Origin: an uncultured Saprospiraceae bacterium
Lineage (GTDB): Bacteria; Bacteroidota; Bacteroidia; Chitinophagales; Saprospiraceae
Length of the DNA stretch: 64,000 nt
Direction of reading: 5' to 3'
Assembly (NCBI GenBank): GCA_937941765.1
Contig: CALDGQ010000068.1
Coordinates: forward strand, 1-64,000
Numbering within the stretch: the first letter of the stretch is position 1; each line of letters begins with the position of its first letter. Under the pieces are notes generated by a model, which was given only the letters and a program-made list of their open reading frames with translations, did no database searches and was not told the origin of the DNA. Position numbers and translations under genes: made by a program. Of the stretch, positions 17,804-26,850 are shown piece by piece.

Positions 17804-18046
17804 ACTAATTATACCTTCTTTTCTAAGCCAGTTTTTTCCTGCTGTACTTTTCAAATATTTTTCACGCTTTCTACCTAATTCCCAATTAGGCACTTCTTCT
17901 TCATATACTATTTTCCAAGGACAATAACTTTTTGTGTATTTTGACTTGCCTGCATTATGTTCCTTTAATCTATTCGATATCTCTTTTGTCATGCCGACAT
18001 ATAGTGATTCGTTCTTTTCACTTTGTATTACATAGACGTAAATCAT
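17801..18046 (-). CDS. Small GIY-YIG nuclease-family protein
   Basis: This is a stand-alone GIY-YIG domain of the UvrC/YhbQ-like type. VYVIQSEKNESLYVGMT gives the variant GIY (YVI) and YIG (YVG) motifs, followed by RLKEHN with the family Arg and His, WKIVYEEE with the conserved Glu, and a basic C-terminus (GKNWLRKEG). ATG at 18046 (81 residues) is preferred over an in-frame GTG at 18067. The gene lies exactly between two copies of the tRNA-Glu 3' end, and its stop codon is in the decayed copy. GIY-YIG proteins nick or cut DNA; small members are common in Bacteroidota genomes. A role in its own mobility or in tRNA-site recombination is inference. Confidence 0.85.
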   Translation of the reverse strand: MIYVYVIQSEKNESLYVGMTKEISNRLKEHNAGKSKYTKSYCPWKIVYEEEVPNWELGRKREKYLKSTAGKNWLRKEGIIS

Positions 18047-18071
18047 AATTGGGTTTAATTTATACACGATA

Positions 18072-18135
18072 TTCCCATAAAAAAAAACCTTCCAGAAGTA
18101 AATCTGAAAGGTCTTATGTAGCCCCTAGGGGAATC
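18072..18135. repeat. 64-bp direct repeat, copy 2
   Basis: This is the partner of 17679-17742, identical over its length. It covers the terminator and 3' end of the intact tRNA-Glu gene. Confidence 0.9.
18079..18114 (-). terminator. Rho-independent terminator of tRNA-Glu
   Basis: On the minus strand ACCTTTCAGA pairs with TCTGGAAGGT (one G-U pair) around a short loop and is followed by nine T. The same hairpin is duplicated at 17686-17719 downstream of the GIY-YIG gene. Confidence 0.85.
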
Positions 18136-18190
18136 GAACCCCTCTTTCCAGGATGAAAACCTGGCGTCCTAACCGATAGACGAAGGGGCC
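18119..18190 (-). tRNA. tRNA-Glu (anticodon TTC)
   Basis: The 72 bases fold as a cloverleaf: acceptor GGCCCCT/AGGGGCT (G-U first pair), anticodon stem CCAGG/CCTGG with loop TTTTCAT (anticodon TTC), and T arm AGGGG-TTCGATT-CCCCT. The discriminator is A. CCA is not encoded. A strong terminator follows. Confidence 0.95.
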
Positions 18191-18469
18191 ATTACGCCAA
18201 TTGAATATCGGATCTTATAGATTATAGGAATCTTTCAAAACTATGTGCTTACTAGGTATTCTTAATCACCTTTCTGTTAAGCCGTGCAAATATATAATCT
18301 ATACATTACAAACCCAAAATTTGTTTTTATTTTTTCAAACTAATTATACTTTCTTTTATAGAACAATATGTCAGATTATTTAGTTTTATTTGGGGTCATT
18401 TTATATTACGATAATAAATTATTGTTATTTTTACACTAAGTTTTATCATAAATCTTTAAAAAAAAGCAT

Positions 18470-19474
18470 ATGGCATATAAGGTAGCAATTAACGGTTTCG
18501 GAAGAATTGGAAGACTTACATTGAGAAATCTATTGAAATCAAGAGATATCGATGTAGTTGCAATCAATGATTTAACGGACAACGCAACATTGGCGCATTT
18601 ATTTAAATACGATACTGCGCACGGAATCTATGAAGGTAAGGTTACTTCTTCAAAAGATTCAATCACGATTGGTCGAAAATCAATAAAGTCATTTACAGAA
18701 AGAGATCCGTCTAAATTGCCTTGGAAAAAATTGAAAGTGGATGTTGTATTGGAATGTACTGGTATTTTCACCACCAAGGAAAAAGCAAGTTTCCATTTAA
18801 AAGCAGGTGCAAAGAAAGTCATCTTATCAGCTCCAGCAAAAAGTACTGGAATTTCAACTGTTGTTTTGGGTGTGAATGATGAAGCGATTAATGCGAAAAC
18901 CAAGATATATAGTAATGCTTCTTGTACGACTAACTGTTTGGCTCCAATCGTAAAATTGATTGACGAAAACTGGGGTATCAAGCAAGGAAATATTACCACA
19001 ACACATGCATACACTGCTGCACAAAAAATCCAAGATGCACCCCATAAAGATTTGAGACGTGGTCGCGCTGCAGCAATGAACATTGTACCTACGAGTACTG
19101 GAGCAGCTGTTGCAACTAGTTTGGTTTATCCTCCGATTAAGGATAAGTTGACCGCACTTTCATTAAGAGTTCCAATTATCACTGGTTCTATTATCGAGTT
19201 GATTGTTTGGACTAACAAAAAATCAACTACTGCTAAAGTGAATGCCGCATTTAAAAAAGCTGCTGGGAAAAAATTGAAAGGAATTGTTGAATATGAAACA
19301 GCACCAATTGTGTCTAGCGATATTGTTGGAAATAAGCATTCTTGTATTTTCGATTCTTTATTAACAGTAGCTGATGGAAACATGTTAAAAGTAGTCGCTT
19401 GGTATGATAATGAGGCTGGCTATTCTGCACGTCTTGCAGATTTAACCATGAGAGTTGCTAAAGCTAAAAAGTAA
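18470..19474 (+). CDS. gap: Glyceraldehyde-3-phosphate dehydrogenase
   Basis: This cytoplasmic enzyme converts glyceraldehyde-3-phosphate, NAD and phosphate to 1,3-bisphosphoglycerate. The 334 residues have the standard family length. The NAD-binding motif INGFGRIGR is at the N-terminus, the catalytic Cys sits in NASCTTNCLAP near residue 150, the phosphate-site THAYTAAQ and RGRAAAMNIVPTSTGAA segments follow, and WYDNEAGYSARL closes the fold. ATG at 18470 matches the family start. pgk follows 93 bases downstream on the same strand, the order of the glycolytic steps, with a strong hairpin between them that would reduce read-through. Confidence 0.97.
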   Translation: MAYKVAINGFGRIGRLTLRNLLKSRDIDVVAINDLTDNATLAHLFKYDTAHGIYEGKVTSSKDSITIGRKSIKSFTERDPSKLPWKKLKVDVVLECTGIFTTKEKASFHLKAGAKKVILSAPAKSTGISTVVLGVNDEAINAKTKIYSNASCTTNCLAPIVKLIDENWGIKQGNITTTHAYTAAQKIQDAPHKDLRRGRAAAMNIVPTSTGAAVATSLVYPPIKDKLTALSLRVPIITGSIIELIVWTNKKSTTAKVNAAFKKAAGKKLKGIVEYETAPIVSSDIVGNKHSCIFDSLLTVADGNMLKVVAWYDNEAGYSARLADLTMRVAKAKK

Positions 19475-19502
19475 GTAATACCTTTTACATATAGAATTAA
19501 TT

Positions 19503-19537
19503 AAACACTATTGGAAGGATTCCGATAGTGTTTTTTT
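19503..19537 (+). terminator. Strong hairpin and T-tract between gap and pgk
   Basis: AACACTATTGGAA (19504-19516) pairs with TTCCGATAGTGTT (19520-19532), with one G-U, around a 3-base loop, followed by a run of seven T. It implies that pgk either has its own promoter or is transcribed by partial read-through. Confidence 0.85.
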
Positions 19538-19567
19538 ATTTTCGTGTTCGCTAAAATTTACAACAAT

Positions 19568-20773
19568 ATGAATTTAGAATTTAAAAATAAGAAAGCATTG
19601 GTCCGTGTTGATTTCAATGTGCCTTTGGATGAAGCTAACAAAATACTTGATGATACTCGTATGAGAGCTGCAATGCCAACTGTTCAGCACATTCTAAAAG
19701 ATGGTGGCGCTGTTATTTTGATGTCTCACTTAGGAAGACCTCAAAAGAAAAAGAAAGAGGATGGAACCATCAACGTTGAAAAATTTACTTTGAACCACGT
19801 TGTTGCTCATCTTTCTGAATTGACAGGCGTTACTGTAAAATTCTGTCCTGAAACGGTGGGACCAACGGCGACCAAAATGGCTAGTGAGCTTCATATGGGC
19901 GAAATTTTATTGTTGGAAAATACCCGTTTTCAAAAAGAAGAAAGCGCAGGTGATGAAGGTTTTGCAAAAAAACTAGCAGCATTCGCAGATCTTTATGTTA
20001 ATGATGCATTTGGAACTGCACACCGTGCACACGCCTCTACCACAACTGTTGCGAAATTTTTTCCGTTCACCAACACTTCATTTGGTTTCTTAATGGAAAA
20101 CGAAATCAAGAATGCTACCCGTGTTTTGAATAATCCTAACAAACCAGTTACTGCCATTGTAGGAGGCGCTAAAGTTTCAGATAAAATCATGTTGTTAGAA
20201 AAATTGCTTGACCTTGCTGACAACATTGTTATTGGTGGCGGAATGGCTTATACGTTTATTCTTGCTCAAGGAGGCAAAATTGGAAACTCTCTTGTCGAAA
20301 AAGACAAAGTCGATATGGCATTAAATATTTTGAAACTAGCAAAAGAAAAAGATACCGTCATATTTCTCCCAGAAGATTCTGTCATCGCAGACGGTTTTTC
20401 TAATGATGCCAATTTTAAAACAGTGGATAGTACCAACATTCCAGATGGATGGATGGGATTGGATATTGGCGAAAAAGCAAGACGTAAATTTGAAGCAGTT
20501 GTTTTAATGTCAAAAACCATTTTGTGGAACGGACCTATGGGCGTTTTTGAAATGGAAAATTTTGCCAACGGCACAAAGTCAATTGCATTTGGTGTCGCAC
20601 AAGCTACTTCACTTGGTGCCTTTTCTTTAATTGGTGGTGGTGATTCTGTTTCTGCAATTAATCAAACTGGTTTAGCGGATAAAGTGAGTTATGTTTCAAC
20701 TGGCGGAGGTGCTATGTTGGAATTTTTGGAGGGGAAAGAGTTACCTGGGATTAAGGCGATTACTGTTGGCTAG
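19568..20773 (+). CDS. pgk: Phosphoglycerate kinase
   Basis: Pgk transfers the acyl phosphate of 1,3-bisphosphoglycerate to ADP. The N-terminal motif ALVRVDFNVPLD, HLGRP with the substrate-binding residues, AFGTAHRAHAST and the C-terminal nucleotide loop GGGDSVSAI are all present. The ATG at 19568 gives 401 residues, the family norm, and places NLEFKNKKALVRVDFN at the start; an in-frame ATG 24 bases upstream lies too close to the preceding terminator and adds residues not typical of the family. It works directly after the gap product. Confidence 0.96.
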   Translation: MNLEFKNKKALVRVDFNVPLDEANKILDDTRMRAAMPTVQHILKDGGAVILMSHLGRPQKKKKEDGTINVEKFTLNHVVAHLSELTGVTVKFCPETVGPTATKMASELHMGEILLLENTRFQKEESAGDEGFAKKLAAFADLYVNDAFGTAHRAHASTTTVAKFFPFTNTSFGFLMENEIKNATRVLNNPNKPVTAIVGGAKVSDKIMLLEKLLDLADNIVIGGGMAYTFILAQGGKIGNSLVEKDKVDMALNILKLAKEKDTVIFLPEDSVIADGFSNDANFKTVDSTNIPDGWMGLDIGEKARRKFEAVVLMSKTILWNGPMGVFEMENFANGTKSIAFGVAQATSLGAFSLIGGGDSVSAINQTGLADKVSYVSTGGGAMLEFLEGKELPGIKAITVG

Positions 20774-20860
20774 TAAAACTCTTGAAAGGGCTGAATTGAA
20801 ATCATGTTTTAAACTATAATTTTTGTTAAGCCCTTTTAAGGTTGTAGATTATGTACAAAT

Positions 20861-20897
20861 AAAAACGGCTGTTATCATTAAGATACAGCCGTTTACT
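20861..20897. terminator. Bidirectional terminator between pgk and rfbB
   Basis: AAACGGCTGT (20863-20872) and ACAGCCGTTT (20885-20894) form a 10-bp stem, with A-rich sequence on one side and T-rich on the other. It separates the convergent pgk (+) and rfbB (-) genes. Confidence 0.75.
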
Positions 20898-20947
20898 ATT
20901 TGTTTAAAGTCGACAACAACTCCAAAAGCTAAACTCTTTGGAGAAAA

Positions 20948-22012
20948 TTATACCCGATTCGTATATTGTTGTTCGTAGTATTTTTGATAATCACCAGATG
21001 TAATATTTTCCATCCACTTTTCATTTTCTAGATACCATTTGACTGTTTTTTCCATTCCTTCTTGCGTTTGTAAAGTTGGTTTCCAACCTAACTCACGCAT
21101 TAGCTTTGCTGAATCAATTGCATATCTGCGATCATGACCTGCACGATCTTTTACATAAGTGATTAAAGCTTTTGAAGTTCCTGGCGCACGGCCTAATTGC
21201 TTATCCGTAATGTCGATCATCAAATGAATTAAGTCCATATTGGTCCATTCATTTTCACCACCGATATTATAAGTATCCCCTAACTTTCCTTTGTGATAAA
21301 TGACATCAATTGCAGTGGCATGATCCATTACCCATAACCAGTCACGAGTATATTTTCCATCACCGTAAACAGGAAGTGGCTTGTTATTTTTAATGTTATT
21401 GACAAATAATGGGATCAATTTTTCTGGAAATTGATTTGGTCCATAATTATTTGAACAATTAGAAATCACAACAGGTAATCCATAAGTATGGAAATATGCT
21501 CTTACTAAATGATCAGAAGATGCTTTGGAAGAGGAATATGGAGAACGTGGATCGTAAGGTGTTTCTTCCGTAAATAATCCAGTTTCACCTAAAGTTCCAT
21601 AAACTTCATCCGTTGAAACATGATAGAATAATTTTCCATCAAAATTTCCATCCCAAGATTTTCTAGCAGCATTCAATAAGTTAACAGTACCAACAATATT
21701 GGTATTTATGAAACTCATCGGATCTGAAATCGAACGATCTACATGAGATTCTGCAGCTAAATGAATAACACCATCTGGTTTGTATTGAGCAAATACTTTA
21801 TCCATTTCTGCTGCATCGGTAATACAACCTTTTACAAACGTATAATTGTCTGCTTTTTCGACATCAGTCAAATTTTCTAAGTTACCAGCATAAGTCAATT
21901 TATCTAGATTGACGATTTTATAGTTTGGATACTTGTTGACCAATAACCTTACTAAGTGGCTTCCGATAAATCCGGCACCACCAGTTACAAGTATTGTTTT
22001 ATCAAAATTCAT
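20948..22012 (-). CDS. rfbB: dTDP-glucose 4,6-dehydratase
   Basis: An extended short-chain dehydrogenase/reductase that makes dTDP-4-keto-6-deoxyglucose, the precursor of rhamnose and other deoxysugars for surface polysaccharide. The 354 residues include the NAD motif TGGAGFIGSHLV, LDKLTYAGN, HLAAESHVDRSI, the catalytic STDEVYG, the YSSSK Tyr-Lys pair and NNYGPNQFPEKLIP, all RfbB signatures. It begins 12 bases after the UDP-glucuronate decarboxylase gene, so the two form an operon. No rfbACD is present in the window. Confidence 0.95.
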   Translation of the reverse strand: MNFDKTILVTGGAGFIGSHLVRLLVNKYPNYKIVNLDKLTYAGNLENLTDVEKADNYTFVKGCITDAAEMDKVFAQYKPDGVIHLAAESHVDRSISDPMSFINTNIVGTVNLLNAARKSWDGNFDGKLFYHVSTDEVYGTLGETGLFTEETPYDPRSPYSSSKASSDHLVRAYFHTYGLPVVISNCSNNYGPNQFPEKLIPLFVNNIKNNKPLPVYGDGKYTRDWLWVMDHATAIDVIYHKGKLGDTYNIGGENEWTNMDLIHLMIDITDKQLGRAPGTSKALITYVKDRAGHDRRYAIDSAKLMRELGWKPTLQTQEGMEKTVKWYLENEKWMENITSGDYQKYYEQQYTNRV

Positions 22013-22024
22013 GATTCCTTCTGT

Positions 22025-22984
22025 TTATGAATTTACAGGCTTGTCTACTTTGACAACTGTTTTGAAATATTCGTATGTTTTTAACATTCCATCACGACGA
22101 GATACTCTTGGTTCCCAGTCCAAAATTTCTTTTGCCTTCGTGATATCTGGACGACGTCTCTTTGGATCATCCGTAGGAAGTGGTCTGTAAACAATCTTAG
22201 CTTCAGGATTACCAACCATTTCTAACACTTCTTCTGCAAATTCTTTGATAGTCATTTCAGCAGGGTTTCCAATATTAACTGGTTGTGCATAATCACTCTT
22301 CAACAATCGGTAGATACCTTCCACCAAATCATCAACATAACAGAAAGCACGCGTTTGTGATCCATCACCGAAGATTGTCAACCCTTCTCCTCTCATCGCT
22401 TGAGAGAAAAATGCTGGCAAAACTCTACCATCATCTACACGCATACGTGGACCGTAGGTGTTGAAAATACGAACCATTCTTGTTTCCAAACCATGGTAAG
22501 TATGATAAGCCATTGTAATTGCCTCTTGATAACGTTTTGCTTCGTCATAAACTCCACGAGGTCCGATTGGATTTACATTACCCCAATACTCTTCCGTTTG
22601 TGGGTGTACCAATGGATCACCATAAACTTCAGAAGTCGATGCAATCAACATACGTGCACCTTTTGCTTTGGCCAATCCTAAAAGATTGTGTGTTCCCATT
22701 GCTCCAACTTTCAAAGTTTGGATAGGCATTTTTAAATAATCAATCGGACTTGCAGGTGATGCAAAGTGCATGATATAATCTAAACGACCTGGAACGTGCA
22801 CAAATTTTGAAACGTCATGGTAGTAAAATTCGAAATGCTTTTCTGGCATTAAATGATCGAGGTTGGCAAGATTCCCCGTTATTAAATTGTCCATGCCAAT
22901 TACATGGCATCCTTCGGCAAGGAAACGGTCACATAAGTGTGAACCTAAAAATCCAGCCGCTCCTGTTATTAATACTGTCTTCAC
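22025..22984 (-). CDS. UDP-glucuronate decarboxylase (UDP-xylose synthase)
   Basis: It converts UDP-glucuronate to UDP-xylose in surface-sugar synthesis. The extended SDR fold shows [32 protein letters not shown], the YDEAKR catalytic Tyr-Lys, and [10 protein letters not shown] followed by DGRVLPAF, a set typical of UXS rather than of 4-epimerases. At 319 residues it is full length without a membrane anchor, so the enzyme is soluble. The start is GTG at 22984, fixed by the Rossmann motif beginning at residue 3. It is first in a two-gene operon with rfbB. Confidence 0.9.
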   Translation of the reverse strand: MKTVLITGAAGFLGSHLCDRFLAEGCHVIGMDNLITGNLANLDHLMPEKHFEFYYHDVSKFVHVPGRLDYIMHFASPASPIDYLKMPIQTLKVGAMGTHNLLGLAKAKGARMLIASTSEVYGDPLVHPQTEEYWGNVNPIGPRGVYDEAKRYQEAITMAYHTYHGLETRMVRIFNTYGPRMRVDDGRVLPAFFSQAMRGEGLTIFGDGSQTRAFCYVDDLVEGIYRLLKSDYAQPVNIGNPAEMTIKEFAEEVLEMVGNPEAKIVYRPLPTDDPKRRRPDITKAKEILDWEPRVSRRDGMLKTYEYFKTVVKVDKPVNS

Positions 22985-23511
22985 GATAAAGATTTTATTT
23001 GTTAATTATTGATGTTGTACTAGTTGTGTTACGTTATAATCTCGAAGTTGTTCTAAATCTTCGTATGCAATTGGTAAGGAAAAACACCTTTTTTTGCTAA
23101 ATTTTGGAATTGGGGACAGCAGATCTGGCAAATTGGGGCAAATCGATCATGGCGAACACCATTTGGAGGCATAAAGATACAGGAATTATACACCTTCTGA
23201 AACCCCTTCACTTGTTAATTTATGATTTAACTTATATATCTCAAGTTCAAGCTGTTAAATATTGCTTTTAAGTCCCACTTATTGGCTTTCGTTACTTGAA
23301 ACACCTCCGCTTCAGATGTTTAGCAAAGATTTGCTTCTGAAGCGGAGATGCTTCAAGCAACAATTTGGAGAAGTTTCAAGCAACAATTCGAGACGTTTAT
23401 GAAACCATCTTCCAATTTTAAACAAGTTATCAGACAAACCACTAAATCTTTTTTAAAATCTATAGCTATGAAGCAATCATTGCTTAATTTTACTACTTAA
23501 ATCACTACTTC
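22985..23511. other. Divergent intergenic region with a palindrome and direct repeats
   Basis: 527 bases with no convincing gene. CTCCGCTTCAGA (23305-23316) pairs perfectly with TCTGAAGCGGAG (23336-23347), with outer CTTGAA/TTCAAG pairs extending the stem. It is followed by two direct copies of TTCAAGCAACAATT near 23352 and 23377. The region must contain promoters for both flanking operons, but no clear consensus was found. Confidence 0.6.
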
Positions 23512-24264
23512 ATGAGAATATTATTCACCTTCCTCACATTCTTCTTTTTTTATAGTCAAGTGGATGCGCAACAATATGAAAAGCGTGGAAATGAATCCAA
23601 TGTACTTCTAGCTAACATTTATTATGGAGCTTTTGTACCTGGAGGAGATTTGAAAGATCGATTTGGGACTAGTTTTGATATAGGGGTCGGTGCAGAATAT
23701 ATGCTTGCTAAGTCAAATTTTTTATTTGGTGCAGGTGGTTCCATTATATTCGGGAATGAAGTAAAAGAAGATGTGCTCGCTAATCTTAGAAATAGTAACG
23801 GTGAAATTTTGAGTTCAGGTGGTTTGTCAAATGTGACATTAAGAGAACGTGGTTATCAGGCAAGAGTTTATGGTGGAAAATTATTCGGAATTCATCCAAG
23901 AAATAAAAGATCAGGAATTCGTGTTGTGGTTGGTGTTGGTTTTTTACAACATAAAATACGCGTACAAGATAATGGAAATACAGTCACCCAATTATTTGGA
24001 GAATATGTAAAGGGTTATGATCGACTTTCCAACGGCTTGTCAGTGCACCAATATATCGGCTACCAATTGTTAAGTAAAAATAGATTAATTAATATTCATG
24101 CAGGTTTTGAATTCACTCAAGCTTTCACGAAAAATAGAAGAAGCTACAATTGGGACACCATGTCCAGAGATGATACTAAAAAAACAGATCTGCTATCTGG
24201 ATTTAGTATTGGTTGGGCATTGCCTTTTTATGTCGGTGAAGACGAAGAAACTATTTTTTATTGA
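23512..24264 (+). CDS. Exported outer-membrane beta-barrel-like protein
   Basis: This 250-residue protein has a signal peptide (hydrophobic run then VDAQQ near residue 20). The rest alternates short amphipathic strands with Gly and aromatic residues (YYGAFVPGGDL, FDIGVGAEYML, GGSIIFGNEV, HAGFEFTQAF, FSIGWALPFYVG), as in a small outer-membrane barrel. No specific family is recognised. It ends 20 bases before waaA on the same strand, so it may share its transcript and act in outer-membrane or LPS biogenesis; that link is inference. Confidence 0.65.
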   Translation: MRILFTFLTFFFFYSQVDAQQYEKRGNESNVLLANIYYGAFVPGGDLKDRFGTSFDIGVGAEYMLAKSNFLFGAGGSIIFGNEVKEDVLANLRNSNGEILSSGGLSNVTLRERGYQARVYGGKLFGIHPRNKRSGIRVVVGVGFLQHKIRVQDNGNTVTQLFGEYVKGYDRLSNGLSVHQYIGYQLLSKNRLINIHAGFEFTQAFTKNRRSYNWDTMSRDDTKKTDLLSGFSIGWALPFYVGEDEETIFY

Positions 24265-24284
24265 TTTTGTTGCTAGGCCAACTG

Positions 24285-25517
24285 ATGATTCTACTCTACA
24301 ACATCTTCATAAAATTATATTCATTTGGAATTTGGTTCACCTCATTTTTCAACCCTAAGTCCAAAAAACTAAAGGAAGGACGTCGGTCTATCTTTACAAA
24401 TCAATTCCCGCAAAAGAAAAATAAAAGAGTTTGGGTTCATTGTGCTTCTTTGGGTGAATTTGAACAAGGTCGTCCAATCATCGAGTTGATAAAATCAAAA
24501 GATCCATCTCTTGAAATTTTCTTGACCTTCTTCTCCCCTTCTGGATATGAAATTCGAAAAAATTATCAACATGCTGATTTCATTTCTTATTTACCTGCTG
24601 ATTCAAAATCAAATGCAGCAAAATTTGTAGATCAAGTCAATCCTGATTTGGTTATTTTTATTAAGTATGAATTCTGGCATCACTTTTTATCAACATTGAA
24701 TACCCGCAACATTCCTACTTATCTTTGTTCGGCAATTTTCAGGAAAGAACATTTTGAGAAATTCTTGTACGGCAGTTTATTTAAAAAAATGGTCCATTCA
24801 TTTGACAAAATTTTTGTTCAAAATAAAGCTTCTCTAAATATACTTACTTCCAATAATATCCATTCTGGAATCTTAAATGGGGATACGAGAATCGATCGAG
24901 TTTTGCAAATTCAAAATGAAAAGAAATATTTTCCAATCGTTGAAAAATTTGCACGTAATAATAAGGTCTTTATAGTCGGTAGTTCTTGGCCAAAGGATGA
25001 GGCTATTGTAATTCCATTTATCAATCAACTGAAAAACGAAAGTTGGAAATTCATTATTGCACCTCATAATATTGATGATAAATATGTTAGCTCCATTCAA
25101 ACAAATTTGACGAAAAAAAATATCTGCTTTTCAATAGCAACCGAGGCTAACATTTCTGATTTTGATGTTTTGATTATTGACAATATCGGGATGCTTTCTA
25201 GCAGCTATCAATATGGTGATCTCGCTTATATTGGTGGAGGTTTCGGAACAGGTATTCACAATACGTTGGAACCGGCAGCTTTTCATCTTCCAATTCTTAT
25301 CGGTCCCAATTACCAGAAATTTGAAGAAGCCAATGTCTTGGTAAATAAAGGAGGAATTTTTATCGTCAATTCAATAAATGATATCCAATCAATTTTCGAT
25401 CAACTGCTGAATCCTACTGATTATCAATCTGCTGTTGAAGCAACCAAAAATTACATTGACAATAATAAAGGCGCAACAACTGAAATCGTTGAGGAGGTAA
25501 TGAAGGAATTATTGTAA
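24285..25517 (+). CDS. waaA: 3-deoxy-D-manno-octulosonic acid (Kdo) transferase
   Basis: WaaA adds Kdo from CMP-Kdo to lipid A precursor at the inner membrane. The N-terminal membrane anchor (residues ~1-20) is followed by VWVHCASLGEFEQGRPII with the catalytic Glu, TFFSPSGYE, a GDTRIDRV segment opening the second Rossmann domain, GSSWPKDE, and GGGFGTGIHNTLEPAAF, which binds the nucleotide sugar (GT30). ATG at 24285 (410 residues) is preferred over the in-frame TTG at 24261, which overlaps the preceding gene. A heptose kinase gene follows, so this is an LPS inner-core cluster. Confidence 0.93.
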   Translation: MILLYNIFIKLYSFGIWFTSFFNPKSKKLKEGRRSIFTNQFPQKKNKRVWVHCASLGEFEQGRPIIELIKSKDPSLEIFLTFFSPSGYEIRKNYQHADFISYLPADSKSNAAKFVDQVNPDLVIFIKYEFWHHFLSTLNTRNIPTYLCSAIFRKEHFEKFLYGSLFKKMVHSFDKIFVQNKASLNILTSNNIHSGILNGDTRIDRVLQIQNEKKYFPIVEKFARNNKVFIVGSSWPKDEAIVIPFINQLKNESWKFIIAPHNIDDKYVSSIQTNLTKKNICFSIATEANISDFDVLIIDNIGMLSSSYQYGDLAYIGGGFGTGIHNTLEPAAFHLPILIGPNYQKFEEANVLVNKGGIFIVNSINDIQSIFDQLLNPTDYQSAVEATKNYIDNNKGATTEIVEEVMKELL

Positions 25518-25572
25518 ATTTGTATTTTTTATCAAATATCATTGGACCCAAAAATCCAAACGTACTTTTAAA

Positions 25573-26571
25573 ATGCTAAACAACCCACATCTTATTTTTG
25601 AACAGTTTGAAAAGACGACAGTACTGATCGTTGGAGATGTCATGATGGATCGATATCTAACTGGTCAAATTAATCGGATTTCACCAGAGGCACCCGTTCC
25701 TGTAGTGTTGCATCAGCACACAGACAACCGACTTGGTGGAGCTGCCAATGTTGCATTAAATGTCAAAGCATTGGGTGGGAAACCAATCCTTTGTAGTGTC
25801 ATAGGGAAGGATGAAAATGCAACCCTTTTCAAAAGCTTGTTACCCCAAAACAATATTTCATCAGAAGGAATTATTGAAATTGATGACAGAATTACAACAG
25901 TAAAAACACGTGTCATCGCAAGCAACCAACATATCCTCCGTGTAGATCGAGAAACAACAGATGACCTCAAAAACGAAGAAGCATTTTTGTTTTTAGAAAT
26001 GATCAAAAATATTTTAAATGAAAATGACATTGATGTTATTCTATTGCAAGATTACAACAAAGGCGTATTGACACCTTTTGTCATAAGAGGAATTTTGAAA
26101 GAAGCAAAAAAACGAAAAATTCCAACTGCTGTAGATCCCAAATTGAAAAACTTTTTTGAATACAAAGCAGTTACTTTATTCAAACCAAATTTGAAAGAAG
26201 TCAATGATGCATTACCGATGCACGTGAAGGCTGAACCAGCTTCTCTACAATATGCTGCTCAATCGATTAGAAGTATACTTAACAATAAAATGACATTGAT
26301 AACCTTATCGGAAAAAGGAATATTTGTCGATAATGATTTGGAACAAAAAATTATTGGAACCCAACCGAGAAATATTGCGGATGTTTGTGGTGCAGGAGAT
26401 ACCGTAATTAGTTTAGCAGCAATGATGTTGCCCTTTACGTTAGACATGAGAGACATTGCTGTTTTATCAAATTTAGCTGGTGGACAAGTCTGCGAAAAAG
26501 TAGGAGTTGTACCAGTTGATGTTGATCAGCTACGGAGAGAATATGCCAATTATTTGAAATTGCAAGATTGA
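25573..26571 (+). CDS. D-glycero-beta-D-manno-heptose-7-phosphate kinase (PfkB family)
   Basis: A ribokinase-fold enzyme matching the N-terminal domain of HldE (RfaE1 type): VGDVMMDRYLTGQINRISPE, GGAANVALNVKALGG, the RVDRET segment and the C-terminal anion-hole motif CGAGDTVIS with the catalytic Asp. At 332 residues it is the kinase domain alone; the nucleotidyltransferase half of HldE is absent here and must be encoded elsewhere if ADP-heptose is made. It lies 55 bases after waaA, consistent with LPS core synthesis. ADP-ribose-like sugar kinases are the alternative, but the RISPEAPVPV signature favours heptose. Confidence 0.88.
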   Translation: MLNNPHLIFEQFEKTTVLIVGDVMMDRYLTGQINRISPEAPVPVVLHQHTDNRLGGAANVALNVKALGGKPILCSVIGKDENATLFKSLLPQNNISSEGIIEIDDRITTVKTRVIASNQHILRVDRETTDDLKNEEAFLFLEMIKNILNENDIDVILLQDYNKGVLTPFVIRGILKEAKKRKIPTAVDPKLKNFFEYKAVTLFKPNLKEVNDALPMHVKAEPASLQYAAQSIRSILNNKMTLITLSEKGIFVDNDLEQKIIGTQPRNIADVCGAGDTVISLAAMMLPFTLDMRDIAVLSNLAGGQVCEKVGVVPVDVDQLRREYANYLKLQD

Positions 26572-26850
26572 TTTTCAAAATGAAAGTGAAGTTGGAATTG
26601 ATATTTCCGATTTCAGTTTGAACTATTTTCCCATTTTCAAAGGGGAAAATGTCGATAGACAAAAGGGGACATCCTGCGTCTCCCGATAGACAAAAAGGGT
26701 GAAATCCTATCCAAAACTGACTTTTAACCTACACATAGCAAATCTTGATTGCCATTCGACGACTCTTATTGGATTTTGATAACTATTAATTTCCTAAAAT
26801 CTTATATTTGAACGCTATTTAAAAAATTTGAATTAACTTAAATATTACGC

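Noticed and set aside
17679..18190. Full integrative element at tRNA-Glu
   Set aside because: There is no integrase, and only one small gene lies between the repeats, so only a remnant or minimal unit can be claimed.
18628..19083. 151-codon frame antisense to gap
   Set aside because: It is a shadow of the strongly supported gap coding sequence, with no independent signal.
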